Assembly: GCF_006861825.1 (NCBI RefSeq)
Contig: NZ_VDGI01000007.1
Span: 44,034-108,033, forward strand
Reading direction: 5' to 3'
Length of the DNA: 64,000 nt
From: Psychrobacillus vulpis
GTDB lineage: Bacteria; Bacillota; Bacilli; Bacillales_A; Planococcaceae
Part shown: in pieces, positions 8,705 through 19,000 of the stretch
Layout: each line of letters opens with the position of its first letter
Position numbering within the stretch: position 1 is the stretch's first letter
Notes under the pieces: model-generated
Database searches by the model: none
The model's input: the letters and a program-made list of their open reading frames with translations, nothing else
Told to the model about the DNA's origin: nothing
Program-made: the position numbers and the translations under genes

Positions 8705-8758
8705 CCTATATAAAATACACTATCTATTATTATATAGGTCGTACTGTAATATTGTCAA
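8705..8758 (-). promoter_or_regulatory. MarR promoter with overlapping palindromic operator
   Basis: Minus strand: -35 TTGACA (8753-8758), 18-bp spacer, -10 TATAAT (8729-8734), both perfect consensus. An inverted repeat CCTATATAA (8705-8713) / TTATATAGG (8730-8738) covers the -10 and the expected start site, as expected for an autorepressor site. Confidence 0.75.
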
Positions 8759-8765
8759 AATAGGT

Positions 8766-9848
8766 TCAGTTTTTATCATGTATTGGAAGAAAAAATTTAA
8801 AATTAGTTCCTTTTCCTACGACACTGTCTACTTCAATTGTCCCCTCATGTGATGTAATTACTCTATTTACATGGCACAATCCAAGACCTGTCCCACTTGA
8901 CTTTGTCGTAAAATAGGGTTCAAAGATTTTATCTAATTTATCTTCCTCAATTCCATGACCCTGATCCCTTATTTCTATACACACCTTATTATTAGATGTG
9001 CTAGAAACAGTAATATGAATAATCCCACCTGTTGGCATTGCTTCAATTGCATTTTTAATTGCATTCATAAACACTTGCTTTAATAAGCTCCGATCTCCAT
9101 AAATCGTGCAAGTATTATCGAGCTCAAACTTAATAATAGACTCAATATTTTGCATTAGTGCTTGTGGAGCCATAAAGTTTGCGACTTCTAAAATAAGTCC
9201 TTCCACCTCTAAAAAATCAAACTTATTATTTGTTGGTTTCGAGACTTCTAAGAACTCAGTCAAAATCTCTTCCATTCGTTTTATTTCATCATCAATGACG
9301 GATAAATATCTTTTTCCATCATCTGTAGCCGTTTCATATAACAATTGGGTAAACCCTTTTAAAGAAGTCATTGGGTTACGTATTTCATGTGCAATGCTTG
9401 CAGCTAATTGTCCAAGTGTACTTAGCGATTCAGTGTGGTCTAATCGTTTTTTCATTTTCATTTTTTCTGACTCATCATGAATTTCCGTCAAGAACAAATC
9501 AGTATCTTCTTGCTTAGATACTTTAATATTGATATACTTGACCTCACCTAAAAACGTTCGGATTTCACTAAATAGTTCAGCCTTACCTGTCCTCAGTAGT
9601 TCTTCTATGAATATTTTTTTACTTTCAAAAGACTCACTAAACAGTTCCAATAGATTTAAAGCATTCATTCCGTTTAATTCGTTTCGATTAATTTGGAGAA
9701 TTTCTTCAGCTTGTAAGTTCACTTCTAAGATAGTCCCTTTATTATTAATGAAAATAAGACCACTTGAAAATAGTTGAAAGACATGTTCAAATTTTTGCTT
9801 ATACTGATAATCCATTAGCACAAACGTCACCAAACCTCTCATCACCAT
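8766..9848 (-). CDS. Sporulation-type sensor histidine kinase (PAS-HisKA-HATPase)
   Basis: Soluble kinase with a PAS domain (residues about 20-125), the HisKA phospho-acceptor segment LAASIAHEIRNPMTSLKG and a HATPase domain with the N box NAIKNAIEAM, G1 IRDQGHGI, F box FEPYFTTK and G2 GTGLGL. The HisKA sequence is of the KinA-KinE type that feeds the Spo0F/Spo0A phosphorelay, and no response regulator gene is adjacent, as for those orphan kinases. There are no membrane segments. The start is uncertain: ATG 9848 lacks a good ribosome site; the ATG at 9815 or a GTG between them may be used. Confidence 0.85.
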   Translation of the reverse strand: MVMRGLVTFVLMDYQYKQKFEHVFQLFSSGLIFINNKGTILEVNLQAEEILQINRNELNGMNALNLLELFSESFESKKIFIEELLRTGKAELFSEIRTFLGEVKYINIKVSKQEDTDLFLTEIHDESEKMKMKKRLDHTESLSTLGQLAASIAHEIRNPMTSLKGFTQLLYETATDDGKRYLSVIDDEIKRMEEILTEFLEVSKPTNNKFDFLEVEGLILEVANFMAPQALMQNIESIIKFELDNTCTIYGDRSLLKQVFMNAIKNAIEAMPTGGIIHITVSSTSNNKVCIEIRDQGHGIEEDKLDKIFEPYFTTKSSGTGLGLCHVNRVITSHEGTIEVDSVVGKGTNFKFFLPIHDKN

Positions 9849-9967
9849 CGAATCTTATATGCAATTAAATACAATTAAATCTAAATTACGTTCAATTTTT
9901 TAAAATTTTAATTAATTCTGATTATTTCATAACTTTTTTGATATTGAAATGATTCTTTTTACCTATA

Positions 9968-9996
9968 TTGTCGACAACTTAATTCATTGATACAAT
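9968..9996 (+). promoter_or_regulatory. Sigma-A-type promoter for the radical SAM gene
   Basis: -35 TTGTCG (9968-9973), 17-bp spacer, -10 TACAAT (9991-9996), 29 bp before the start codon. Confidence 0.5.
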
Positions 9997-10025
9997 AGTT
10001 ATACTTTAAAAAGGAGTTATACAAC

Positions 10026-11756
10026 ATGAATATTATTTTAACAACGCTAAATGCAAAGTTCATTCATACAAATTTGGCTTTACGCTGCCTAAAAGCTTAT
10101 GCTGAACCGGAATACACCCCTCTTATCTGTGAGTATACGATTAAAGATCCAACGTTCAATATCGTTTCTGACCTATATCAAAAGAAACCTGATGTTGTAG
10201 GATTCAGCTGCTATATTTGGAACATCGAAGAAACCATTAAAGTTATTCAAATGCTCAAAACAGTAGACCCTTCTATTATAATCGTTTTAGGAGGACCGGA
10301 AGTTTCATACGATACAAATGTATGGTTACGACAAGTGAAGGAAATCGATTATATCATTGTTGGTGAAGGAGAACATTCATTTAAAGAGTTATTAAATTAC
10401 TTACACGACAAACAACTCTTAAAAGATGTACCTGGTGTAGCATATGTAAGAGATGACAAATTTATTCTAAATCCGCTACCACCAAAACTAGATTTAAGAG
10501 AAACACTTTCCCCTTTTCGTTTTGAAGAAGATTTACCTAATCTTTCAAAACGTATCGTTTATATCGAAACTAGCCGTGGGTGTCCATTCTCCTGTCAATT
10601 TTGCTTATCCTCCATTGAAGTTGGTGTTAGATATTTTAACCGTGATAAAATTAAAGAAGATATTCGTTTTTTAATGGCGCATGGTGCGAAAACGATAAAG
10701 TTCGTTGATCGAACATTTAATATAAGTCGAAGTTATGCTATGGAAATGTTTCAATTTTTAATAGATGAACATAGACCTGGAGTAGTATTTCAATTTGAAA
10801 TAACGGCAGATATTATGAGACCTGAAGTTATTCAATTTTTAAATGATAATGCACCTGCAGGACTTTTCCGTTTTGAAATTGGTGTTCAATCCACAAATGA
10901 TTTAACAAACGAGCTTGTAAAACGTAGACAAAACTTTGAAAAGCTAAAGCGTACAGTAACAATGGTCAAAAGTGGAGGCAAAATTGATCAGCATCTAGAC
11001 TTAATCGCTGGTCTACCAGAAGAAGACTATCATTCGTTTCGAAGAACTTTTAATGAAGTATTTGAAATGCGCCCTGAAGAACTACAACTTGGCTTTTTGA
11101 AATTACTTCGTGGCACAGGATTACGAGTAGAAGCTGAAAAGTATGGATACGTATATGTAGATCAAGCTCCTTATGAAATTTTTTCTAACAATGTTTTAAC
11201 ATTCGATGATATTCTTCGAATTAAACAAGTAGAAGATGTTTTAGAAAAGTATTGGAATGCACACCGAATGGACAATACATTAGAATATTTATTCGAGAAT
11301 GAATTTGATACGCCTTTCGACTTTTTTCAGCAGTTTGGAACGTTTTGGGAAGCTAGAAATTGGTCGAAAATTGGACATCAGTTAGAAGATCTATATACAA
11401 GATTATATTCATTTTTAATAGAACAAAAAAATCTTTCTTTACCAGTTGTTGAAAGTGTGATGAAGCTAGATTATTTATCTAAACAAAAATTTCAGCCTCG
11501 GAAACCTTGGTGGGAAAACAATATGAAAAAGGAAGAGCAATCTGCTCTATATAAGCAACTAGCAAAGAATCCATCTATCGCTGGAGAAGAATTTGCAGCA
11601 TTACAACTAAACGAACGTGAATTATATAAGCAAACATTTATTACACCAATATCCATATGTGCTGAATCTTATAAACAAGGAATAATCAGAGAAAAAGAAG
11701 GATATTTGCTTACTACTTTCGGCAAAACATCCTCCCCTCTTTTTTCCTTTATTTAA
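10026..11756 (+). CDS. B12-binding-domain radical SAM protein (DUF4080 type)
   Basis: Residues about 1-135 form a cobalamin-binding-like Rossmann domain (IIIVLGGPEVSYD; GEGEHSF), and the radical SAM barrel follows with the 4Fe-4S motif CxxxCxxC at Cys186, Cys190 and Cys193 (SRGCPFSCQFC). A C-terminal DUF4080-type domain completes the 576 residues. Family members of this layout include methyltransferases and anaerobic Mg-protoporphyrin cyclase-like enzymes; the substrate of this branch is unknown. AAGGAG lies nine bases before the ATG. The gene stands alone between two regulatory gaps, so context gives no hint of the substrate. Confidence 0.85.
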   Translation: MNIILTTLNAKFIHTNLALRCLKAYAEPEYTPLICEYTIKDPTFNIVSDLYQKKPDVVGFSCYIWNIEETIKVIQMLKTVDPSIIIVLGGPEVSYDTNVWLRQVKEIDYIIVGEGEHSFKELLNYLHDKQLLKDVPGVAYVRDDKFILNPLPPKLDLRETLSPFRFEEDLPNLSKRIVYIETSRGCPFSCQFCLSSIEVGVRYFNRDKIKEDIRFLMAHGAKTIKFVDRTFNISRSYAMEMFQFLIDEHRPGVVFQFEITADIMRPEVIQFLNDNAPAGLFRFEIGVQSTNDLTNELVKRRQNFEKLKRTVTMVKSGGKIDQHLDLIAGLPEEDYHSFRRTFNEVFEMRPEELQLGFLKLLRGTGLRVEAEKYGYVYVDQAPYEIFSNNVLTFDDILRIKQVEDVLEKYWNAHRMDNTLEYLFENEFDTPFDFFQQFGTFWEARNWSKIGHQLEDLYTRLYSFLIEQKNLSLPVVESVMKLDYLSKQKFQPRKPWWENNMKKEEQSALYKQLAKNPSIAGEEFAALQLNERELYKQTFITPISICAESYKQGIIREKEGYLLTTFGKTSSPLFSFI

Positions 11757-11817
11757 GAACTTTGTTTCCACAATAAGAAAAACAGGGCAAAAAGACGCCC
11801 GGTCCTTTTAAAACAAG

Positions 11818-11995
11818 TAGCCGCAGAAGTACGGTTGATTTCCGCTCCTGCGGACGCTTTCCGCCGGCATGGCTTCAGCCGCTTCCCTTGCTCCTGCGCA
11901 AGCTCGTCGCAAAAATTAATTTCGCTGCGCTCAGTCCAGGGTCTTCAGCTCATGCTATTCCGGCTGGAGTCGCCGCCTGCGCTCCAATCAACTAG
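11818..11995. repeat. GC-rich dispersed repeat (divergent, mosaic copy)
   Basis: Mosaic of modules found elsewhere in the window in inverted orientation: CGGACGCTTTCCGCCGGCATGG (shares its core with bases 1-20 inverted), GCGCAAGCTCGTCGC (reappears inverted near 48750) and GGAGTCGCCGC. Bases 11757-11817 and 11996-12237 show nothing else recognisable. Confidence 0.65.
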
Positions 11996-12237
11996 TATGT
12001 AGCTATTCATCATGCAGCTGTTTATTAATAGAATGAGCGAAACTGATAAAGAATAGTAGGAATAGCACAACTACTCTTTTTTCTCTATTTCTAAAAAGTG
12101 AACGGCTTGTTTTAGGAGATTGGATTGATCAATAACTGTCTACAAATCTTCACTTTATAATGCAGTAGCAAGTACTCCATTCAAACAATGAATAGAAAGC
12201 ACATGATTACTTTTTTTGTAGAATGGATGGATGCAGT

Positions 12238-12352
12238 GAAAAGCGGCGACTCCTGCGGGATTAGCGAGACAGACGAGACCCCGCACGAAGCGAAGCGGAA
12301 GGAGGAGGCTCGTCGCTCGCCCCGCGGAAAGCGTCCGCTTGGAACGGAATCC
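12238..12352 (+). repeat. GC-rich dispersed repeat, near-complete copy
   Basis: Contains all core modules in order: GCGACTCCTGCGGGA, AGCGAGACAGACGAGACCCC, GCACGAAGCGAAGCGGAAGG, AGGAGGCTCGTCGCTCG, CCCGCGGAAAGCG and the end module CCGCTTGGAACGGAA. AGCGAGACAGACGAG and CTCGTCGCTCG can pair, so a transcript would fold into a long imperfect hairpin. Confidence 0.8.
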
Positions 12353-12390
12353 ATCCTATAAACTTTTATACTTTCTTATTCTTTAAACGA

Positions 12391-12440
12391 AAACAACCGA
12401 GCATTTCATCCAATAACGGATGAAATGCTCGGTTTTCTTT
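12391..12440. terminator. Terminator after the Ktr gene
   Basis: Perfect 17-bp stem from AACCGAGCATTTCATCC to its complement around a 6-nt loop, followed by a T-rich tract on the plus strand and TTGTTTTC on the minus strand. Confidence 0.75.
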
Positions 12441-12485
12441 TTCCAAATTGCAAAAAGCTCATAATTCTTCCTTCTTACAATTAAA

Positions 12486-13838
12486 TTATCCAATAATAAC
12501 CCTTTCTTTTGGGAAGCGATATTTAGTCTTATTACTTTTTCCGCCTAATGAAAATAGAAATGAGATCAATCCTACTCGTCCTATAAACATAAGTACCATA
12601 ATGGTTATTTTCCCAATATTCGACAAATCCCCTGTTATCCCTAGAGACATTCCACAAGTTCCGAAAGCCGAGGTTATTTCAAATAGTAAGGAAGTAATCG
12701 GTATATTCGGTTCTGTAATTGACAATAAAATGGTCGCTGCAAAAACCATAGCAAAAGCTAAAATAATTACTGCGTAGGAACGGAAAACATCTACAAGATG
12801 AATTTCACGATTAAACACTTGAATGTTTTCCTTCCCTCTTGAAAAGTGAATCAAGAAAAGAATGGCTATCGCAAATGTCGTCGTTCGAATACCTCCACCC
12901 ACTGAGCTAGGAGAAGCACCAATAAACATTAGTACGCTTAATAAGAAATTTGTTCCCTCGCTGAATAACGTAACATCCATCGTCGTTAATCCAGCTGATC
13001 GAGTGGATACGGAATGAAAAAATGCTGTGAACAGCTTTTCATGCCATGGCATCCCTTTAAATGAATGAAACATTTCAAGCAACAATATCATCAGAGTTCC
13101 AAATAATATTAGTGCGCCATATGTAATTGTCGTTATCTTTGTAAAAAGAGAAAATCGGAAATTTTTATTTTTATTGGATAAAAATTCTTTTACTTCTATT
13201 AAAACCGGAAACCCGATTGCACCAAAAACAATAAGAAAACTAGTAATAGTTTGAACAAAGTAATCATGATGATAAGGCATCAAAGATTGACCTGTTATAT
13301 CAAAACCTGCATTAGTTGTAGCTGATACAGATGTGAAAATACCATGAATCATTGCTTGCTTGAATGAATTATAATACTGTGTAAAGTACAATGTTAATAA
13401 TGTTGCACCTATTAATTGTATTAACAACAGTATTTTTACAATTTCTCTGATTAAGTGTACGACTCCAGACAAATTAGGTTGATTGTGATCGACCATAATT
13501 AATTGTCTTTCACGAAGTCCAATTTTTTTACCGGAAATAAGCCATATAAACGTCCCTAATGACATAATACCGATTCCGCCAAGTTGCAATATAAGGATAA
13601 TCATAATGTATCCAAATACGGTGTAAGTTTCAGATATATTAATAGCCGTCAATCCTGTTACACTTACCGCACTTACAGCGGTAAATAAGCTATCAATAAA
13701 ATCTACTTCAACCCCTGGCTTATGGACTCCAGGTAAACGAAGCAGTAGGACAGAAAAAGCAATTGCTATAAAGTAATACGTAACGATTACTTGTGCCGGT
13801 GTAAATTTTATTTTTGGTTTAAGTTGCGGAGTTCTCAT
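12486..13838 (-). CDS. ktrD: Ktr/Trk potassium transporter membrane subunit (KtrD/KtrB-like)
   Basis: Four-repeat K+-translocating subunit of the Ktr system, working with a cytosolic KtrA/KtrC gating ring not encoded in this window. The four pore loops carry the conserved selectivity-filter glycines in SVTGLT, TTNAGFD, STRSAGLTT and FGTCGMSLG. The 450-residue protein and its opening (FTPAQVIVTYYFIAIAFS; LLRLPGVHKPGVEVDFIDSL) resemble KtrD more than KtrB, but the distinction is not certain. The ATG at 13838 follows AAAGGA. It is monocistronic, with a terminator on either side. Confidence 0.85.
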   Translation of the reverse strand: MRTPQLKPKIKFTPAQVIVTYYFIAIAFSVLLLRLPGVHKPGVEVDFIDSLFTAVSAVSVTGLTAINISETYTVFGYIMIILILQLGGIGIMSLGTFIWLISGKKIGLRERQLIMVDHNQPNLSGVVHLIREIVKILLLIQLIGATLLTLYFTQYYNSFKQAMIHGIFTSVSATTNAGFDITGQSLMPYHHDYFVQTITSFLIVFGAIGFPVLIEVKEFLSNKNKNFRFSLFTKITTITYGALILFGTLMILLLEMFHSFKGMPWHEKLFTAFFHSVSTRSAGLTTMDVTLFSEGTNFLLSVLMFIGASPSSVGGGIRTTTFAIAILFLIHFSRGKENIQVFNREIHLVDVFRSYAVIILAFAMVFAATILLSITEPNIPITSLLFEITSAFGTCGMSLGITGDLSNIGKITIMVLMFIGRVGLISFLFSLGGKSNKTKYRFPKERVIIG

Positions 13839-13889
13839 ACAAATTATTTCCTTTCCATGAATCGCCAAGCCTGTTTACTCATTGTAAGA

Positions 13890-13930
13890 AAAAAAAGCAT
13901 AAAAAGATAGCTTTAACCAACTATCTTTTC
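13890..13930 (-). terminator. Terminator after terC
   Basis: AAAGATAG (13903-13910) pairs with CTATCTTT (13921-13928); on the minus strand a long T-rich run follows. Confidence 0.6.
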
Positions 13931-13958
13931 ATACTTTTTGTTTTTATTTTCGAGTATT

Positions 13959-14711
13959 TTACTTTTTATTTTTTACTACACCTAGTATATAGCCGGATGC
14001 AGCAATAACAAGCAGGACAGTCCAGAAAATAATACTCCAAGTTGTTGAATGCGGGAAATGCTCATCTAAAATTCCTACTTTTGGATGTGAAAGCGTTAAT
14101 ACAGCTAGCTTCACTCCTACCCAACCAACAATTAAAAATGCTGCTGTTTCCAATGTAGGATATTTTTCAAGTAACTTAACAAACTTATGAGCAGCAAATC
14201 GCATAATAATAAGTCCAATTACTCCACCTAAGAACATAACAGCGAATTGTCCGCCGTTTATTCCACCAATCTCATAGCTACCTAGATGCGGTAATGTAAC
14301 TGCGATAGCTACTGCTGCAAGCATTGAATCAATTGCAAATGCAATATCAGCTAGCTCAACTTTTAATACTGTAACCCAAAAGCCAGAACCCTTTTTTTCT
14401 TTTTCTTCAACATCTTTTTCATCATCTTTTTTCCGTGAATCATAAATATGTTTAATGGAAATAAACAGTAAATATGCTGCTCCTATTGCCTGCACCTGCC
14501 AAATGTTCACCAGGAACGTAATCATAAATAATGCTAAAAATCTAAAGATGAATGCCCCTAACAAACCATAAAATAATGCTTTTTTCTGCTTATCTTTAGG
14601 TAAGTGTTTTACCATAACAGCCATTACGACTGCATTATCTGCTGCCAATAAGCCTTCTAATCCAACTAGGACAAGTAATACCCATCCATACTCCAATAAT
14701 ATTGTTTCCAT
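13959..14711 (-). CDS. TerC family membrane protein (YkoY/YceF-like), manganese-related
   Basis: Integral membrane protein of about seven to eight segments with the TerC signatures GLEGLLAADNAVVMAVMV and VELADIAFAIDS, whose acidic residues are thought to bind metal. TerC proteins of this type (YkoY, YceF/MeeY) have been linked to Mn2+ efflux and metalation of exported proteins. A charged cytosolic loop (SRKKDDEKDVEEKEKK) divides the halves. The 250-aa frame starts at ATG 14711 with GGAGG six bases upstream. The yybP-ykoY riboswitch in its leader supports Mn2+-dependent control. Confidence 0.88.
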   Translation of the reverse strand: METILLEYGWVLLVLVGLEGLLAADNAVVMAVMVKHLPKDKQKKALFYGLLGAFIFRFLALFMITFLVNIWQVQAIGAAYLLFISIKHIYDSRKKDDEKDVEEKEKKGSGFWVTVLKVELADIAFAIDSMLAAVAIAVTLPHLGSYEIGGINGGQFAVMFLGGVIGLIIMRFAAHKFVKLLEKYPTLETAAFLIVGWVGVKLAVLTLSHPKVGILDEHFPHSTTWSIIFWTVLLVIAASGYILGVVKNKK

Positions 14712-14733
14712 TAATATCCTCCTCATTGCATAT

Positions 14734-14885
14734 AAAAAGACCCCTGCCTTTAAGAAGGCAAAGGTCTTGCTAAGCAATTAGTATAATTACTATCATAACC
14801 GATGGCAGATGCCATGTAATGACGACTATGAAATAGGTTTCCCTATAGCTACTCCCCTTTGACAAAAGTCAAAAGTCTATTTAAT
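14734..14885 (-). ncRNA. yybP-ykoY manganese riboswitch with terminator
   Basis: The minus strand carries the class hallmark AAAGGGGAGTAGC (14849-14861), then GGGAAACC, a TAGTCGTCA segment and a distal stem, and ends in a terminator hairpin (14734-14768) of GACCTTTGCCTT paired with AAGGCAGGGGTC plus a T-run, 23 bp before the terC start. The family binds Mn2+ and turns expression on when Mn2+ is abundant. Confidence 0.9.
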
Positions 14886-14895
14886 TATGTAAATC

Positions 14896-14923
14896 ATTAT
14901 ACCACAATAAATAAAATTGTAAA
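14896..14923 (-). promoter_or_regulatory. Sigma-A-type promoter of the riboswitch-terC unit
   Basis: Minus strand -35 TTTACA (14918-14923), 16-bp spacer, -10 TATAAT (14896-14901). It sits directly after the end of the reductase gene. Confidence 0.65.
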
Positions 14924-14929
14924 TACCAT

Positions 14930-16018
14930 TTACTTAATTTGAATATGAAAAGATTTATCATTTTTATGTTTGAGATAGAATTCAATCATAGCCGGTAACG
15001 ATTCGATAAAATCCGGACATCTAATATTTCCTTTGCTTAAAATCCTTTCTGCAATAACAGTATCAAAAGAAGAATCCCATGTTAAATAATCTAAAGTCTC
15101 CTTTTCCACTTGTAGCATCTTTCGGATTGGATAGATAGATACCGCTGCTCTTGCAAGAAATAAAGGAATTCTTCCTTTTGGATATTTTCCTGTTATTTGC
15201 TTTACGAATGCACGATATACCTCCTCCACTGGATATGGCTTCGGATCAGTTAAATGGACTGTTTGTGAAATCGCATCTTCACTTAAACAACAATATATAG
15301 ATGCTTTTGTTATATAATCGCTAGGGACAACATTAATAAATGCACTTGACCTACCGAGGTAAGGTAATACAGGCAGTTTCTTTAAATTCGTAATCATATT
15401 AATAAAGAAATAAGGTCCATCAAATTTTGTTGTTTCACCTGTTTTTGAATTTCCTCTCACTATACCTGGTCGAATAATGGTTACTGGAATTATTTCTTTT
15501 AATTGATCCACGAGTACTTCTGCTTCATACTTTGTTTCTTCATAATGATTTTTAAAGCCATTTGGTTTTAGTAGCTCCGTTTCTAAAAGTTTCCCTTCTC
15601 TTTTTCCGGCTACATATGCTGTACTAAAATACATATACCTTTTTAGATTATTGAACTGCAGAACTAGCTTATTAAACATTTCTGTACCATAGACGTTTAT
15701 TTTCCAAGCAACTTCTTTTGGAACTGCTAAATCATAAATTGCTGCTAAATGCCAAATATATTCTACATTTTCAAGGAGTTTCTTTAACCAATTGTCTTCT
15801 ATCCCTGCGTTCGGTAATGTAATGTCTCCTTCAACTATAACAATTTGTTGATTGGATAAACCATCCTCATAAATTTCTTTAATCATTACCTTGGCTTTCT
15901 CAATTTGAGTTGGTAGTACAAGCACATAAGTAGTAGAAAAAACTTTTTGTTGGCGGAGTTCTTTCATAATATTTTTTGCAAGAAATCCTGGAAAACCTGT
16001 TATTAAAGCTGTAGTCAC
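14930..16018 (-). CDS. NAD(P)-dependent extended-SDR / thioester-reductase-like protein
   Basis: 362-residue Rossmann-fold protein with the nucleotide motif TGFPGFLAKN, the conserved HLAAIYDL segment and the catalytic Tyr-Lys pair in HYEETKYEAE. The fold fits the NAD-binding-4/male sterility (acyl-CoA or thioester reductase-like) branch of extended short-chain dehydrogenases. The substrate is unknown. It starts at GTG 16018 behind GGGGGG and lies 34 bp after the RND exporter gene on the same strand with no terminator between, so the two are probably one operon. Confidence 0.78.
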   Translation of the reverse strand: MTTALITGFPGFLAKNIMKELRQQKVFSTTYVLVLPTQIEKAKVMIKEIYEDGLSNQQIVIVEGDITLPNAGIEDNWLKKLLENVEYIWHLAAIYDLAVPKEVAWKINVYGTEMFNKLVLQFNNLKRYMYFSTAYVAGKREGKLLETELLKPNGFKNHYEETKYEAEVLVDQLKEIIPVTIIRPGIVRGNSKTGETTKFDGPYFFINMITNLKKLPVLPYLGRSSAFINVVPSDYITKASIYCCLSEDAISQTVHLTDPKPYPVEEVYRAFVKQITGKYPKGRIPLFLARAAVSIYPIRKMLQVEKETLDYLTWDSSFDTVIAERILSKGNIRCPDFIESLPAMIEFYLKHKNDKSFHIQIK

Positions 16019-16052
16019 AATAATCCCCCCTTTTAAAGGTACCTAACATTAG

Positions 16053-19000
16053 TCAGTCATTATTTGTTGGTGTTGCTTTTCTTCTAGTTTGTTTATCAAA
16101 TAAACTGTATATTACTGGCACCACGTAAAGTGTTAAGAAAGTAGAACTGATTAAGCCCCCAATAACAGTAATCCCCATAGGCTGATTAATCTCTGTTCCT
16201 TCTCCTATACCTAGTGCAAGTGGAACTAAACCTAAAATAGTTGTTAATGCGGTCATTAATATAGGACGGACTCGATCTCTAACTGATGTTGTAATTGCTT
16301 CGAATGAGTCCATACCATCTGCTTTTCGCTGATTAATATAATCTACTAAAACAATTCCGTTATTCACAACAATTCCAACTAGAATTAGAATTCCAATAAC
16401 AGTCGAAATACTTATTGGTGTACTTGTAGTAAATAGACCAATGAATATCCCAATCGTAACAAGAGGTACTGTAAACATAATAACGAAAGGATATTTATAA
16501 GATTCAAATTGGGCAGCCATAACGATATATACTAATACGACCGCCAGTAATACTGCCAATATCATATCATTTTTAGCATTATCTAATAACTCTCTATCCC
16601 CGCCAAATGAGATGAGAACATTATCTGCCAATGCTACTTGGTCAATTGCTTCATCAACAAAATCAGACATTTCACCTAAAGAGTAATTTGATTCATATTT
16701 TATAGTGAATGTAACTGCTCCTGCTTGATCGACTCTTCTTATTGTTAATGGTCCTTCTGCTATTTCTACATCCGCAACATCTTGTAACATAATGAATTGT
16801 CCAGAAGGAGTTCTAAGTTTAAGTTGCTTTAGTTGTTCGACGCTATTACGATACGCCTCGTCATATTTCACATATACTCCGTAAACATCCTCATGTTCCG
16901 AAATAATTTGGGTGGCAAATGCTCCTCTAGTAACATTATTTACTGTTTGAGCGATTTGTACTGGTGCTAGACCATATTCAGTTGCCGCCTCTTTCTTTAC
17001 AGTCATTTGTACTTCTTCGACTTTTTCTGTTAAATCGTTTCTTATGCTTGTAACACCTGGAATCTTATCCACTTCTTTATAGATTGATCCAACTGCATGA
17101 TTTAATTGATCTTTATCTGCTGAAGAAATAGTGAAAGATAGAGAGTTCGGAGCTGAACCAGCAGCCGTTTGCATATTAAAATTCACTTCTACATTTTCAC
17201 CAGCCGCAGCTATTACTTTCGGTTGAACTTCATCTACAAAAGTAAAAATAGAACGACTTCGATCTTCTAACGGAATCATCTTGACATATATTTCAGCCAT
17301 ATTAGACTTCGAGGTTCCTCTAGATTGGCCTTCTTGGTTTCCTCCAACAAAACTTACGTAAACTTCTACATCTTTTTCTTTTTGTAATTGCTTCTCTATT
17401 TTCTTTACAACTTCGTCCGTTGCTAAAAAAGAAGATCCATTTTCAAGTCTTACTGCAATAGTGACAAATCCTTCATCAGTCGCAGGTAAAAATTCCGTCC
17501 CCGTGCGGAACAGTCCAAGCGTTGAAATAAGTAACAAAATAACTGTAATCGAAAGTATCAAAGCACGATGGGATAATGACCATTTTATAGAACGTTCAAA
17601 ATTATTGTATGCTTTCGAACGTCTTCTTTTTGCTTCTATATTCCCTTTTGGCTTCGTAAGCATCCTACTTGCCATCATAGGTATCACCGTAATCGCAACT
17701 ACTAATGAAGCAAATAAACTAAACGAAATAGTTAAAGCAAATTCAGTAAAAATTTGTCCTATTAATCCAGAAAGAAATACTACTGGTACAAAAACGGCAA
17801 CGGTTGTTAGAGTAGAAGCTGTAATAGCCCCAACTACTTCCTTTGTTCCGATATAAGTTGCTTCTTTTGGATTTTTTCCTAACCCTAAGTGCCTTTCTAT
17901 ATTTTCGATTACAACAATAGAATTATCTACAAGCATGCCTATACCAAGTGCTAATGCACCTAACGTCATAATATTTAATGAAAATCCAGCAAAATACATT
18001 AAAACAAACGTCACAATTACTGAATAAGGAATTGCTACACCTACAATAATTGGACTTCTAATGCCTTTCAAAAAGACGAACAATACGAGCATTGCTAAAA
18101 TTCCACCTGTTATAAGGGTTGTGCCAATATTGTCTATAGCAAGCTTTACATAATCACCTTGATCAAATAAAATATTTGCTTTTACTCCACTGAACTCTTC
18201 TGTTGCAAGTTGCTTCTCTAACGCTTTTTGAAACGCCTTTGATACACTTGCAGTATTGGCACTAGATTCTTGAAAAACAGATAACAAAACGGCCGGTTCA
18301 TTATTCGCTCTCGTTTCTGAATTCTGTTCTTTTTCAGCAAGTTGAACCGTAGCTATATCTGCAATCGTTACTTTGGTCCCATCAAGCGGATTTACTGTAA
18401 CAACTAAATTTTTTATATCATCCAGATTCGTTAGAGAGCTGACTATTCTTGTTGTAAGCAATTTATTATCTTCAGTTTCAATAGGATTCCCCGGTAACGA
18501 TATATTATTTGCTTGGATTAGTTGTACAATGTCATTTTGCGTAAGCCCTTTTTCTTCTAATACATTCTGATCGAGTAAAATTTGTACTTCTTCTACAAGT
18601 GTTCCAGAAACATTAACACTTGCAACTCCCTTTGTACTAATTAGTTCCTTTTCTAATTTCTCTGCTACTAGCCTAATATCTTCATCTGAACTTGTCCCAC
18701 TCAAAGCTAATTGAATTACTGGAAATTGCGCAGGATCAAACTTCAGAAACTGTGGCCTTCCAACATCTTCAGGAAGTATCGTTACGTCCATCCTTTGCAT
18801 AACATCTAGTTCTATTTCATCCATATTCGTAGACCAATCAAATTCTAATAAGATAAAGTTGGCACCTTCCTGTGAAGTACTTTTGATCGACTTTATCCCA
18901 GGTAAAGTACTTAAGGAAGATTCTAATGGTTTTGTTACTTTTTCATTCACTTCTACTGGACTGGCACCAGGATAACTTGCCACTACGACACCTATCGGAG

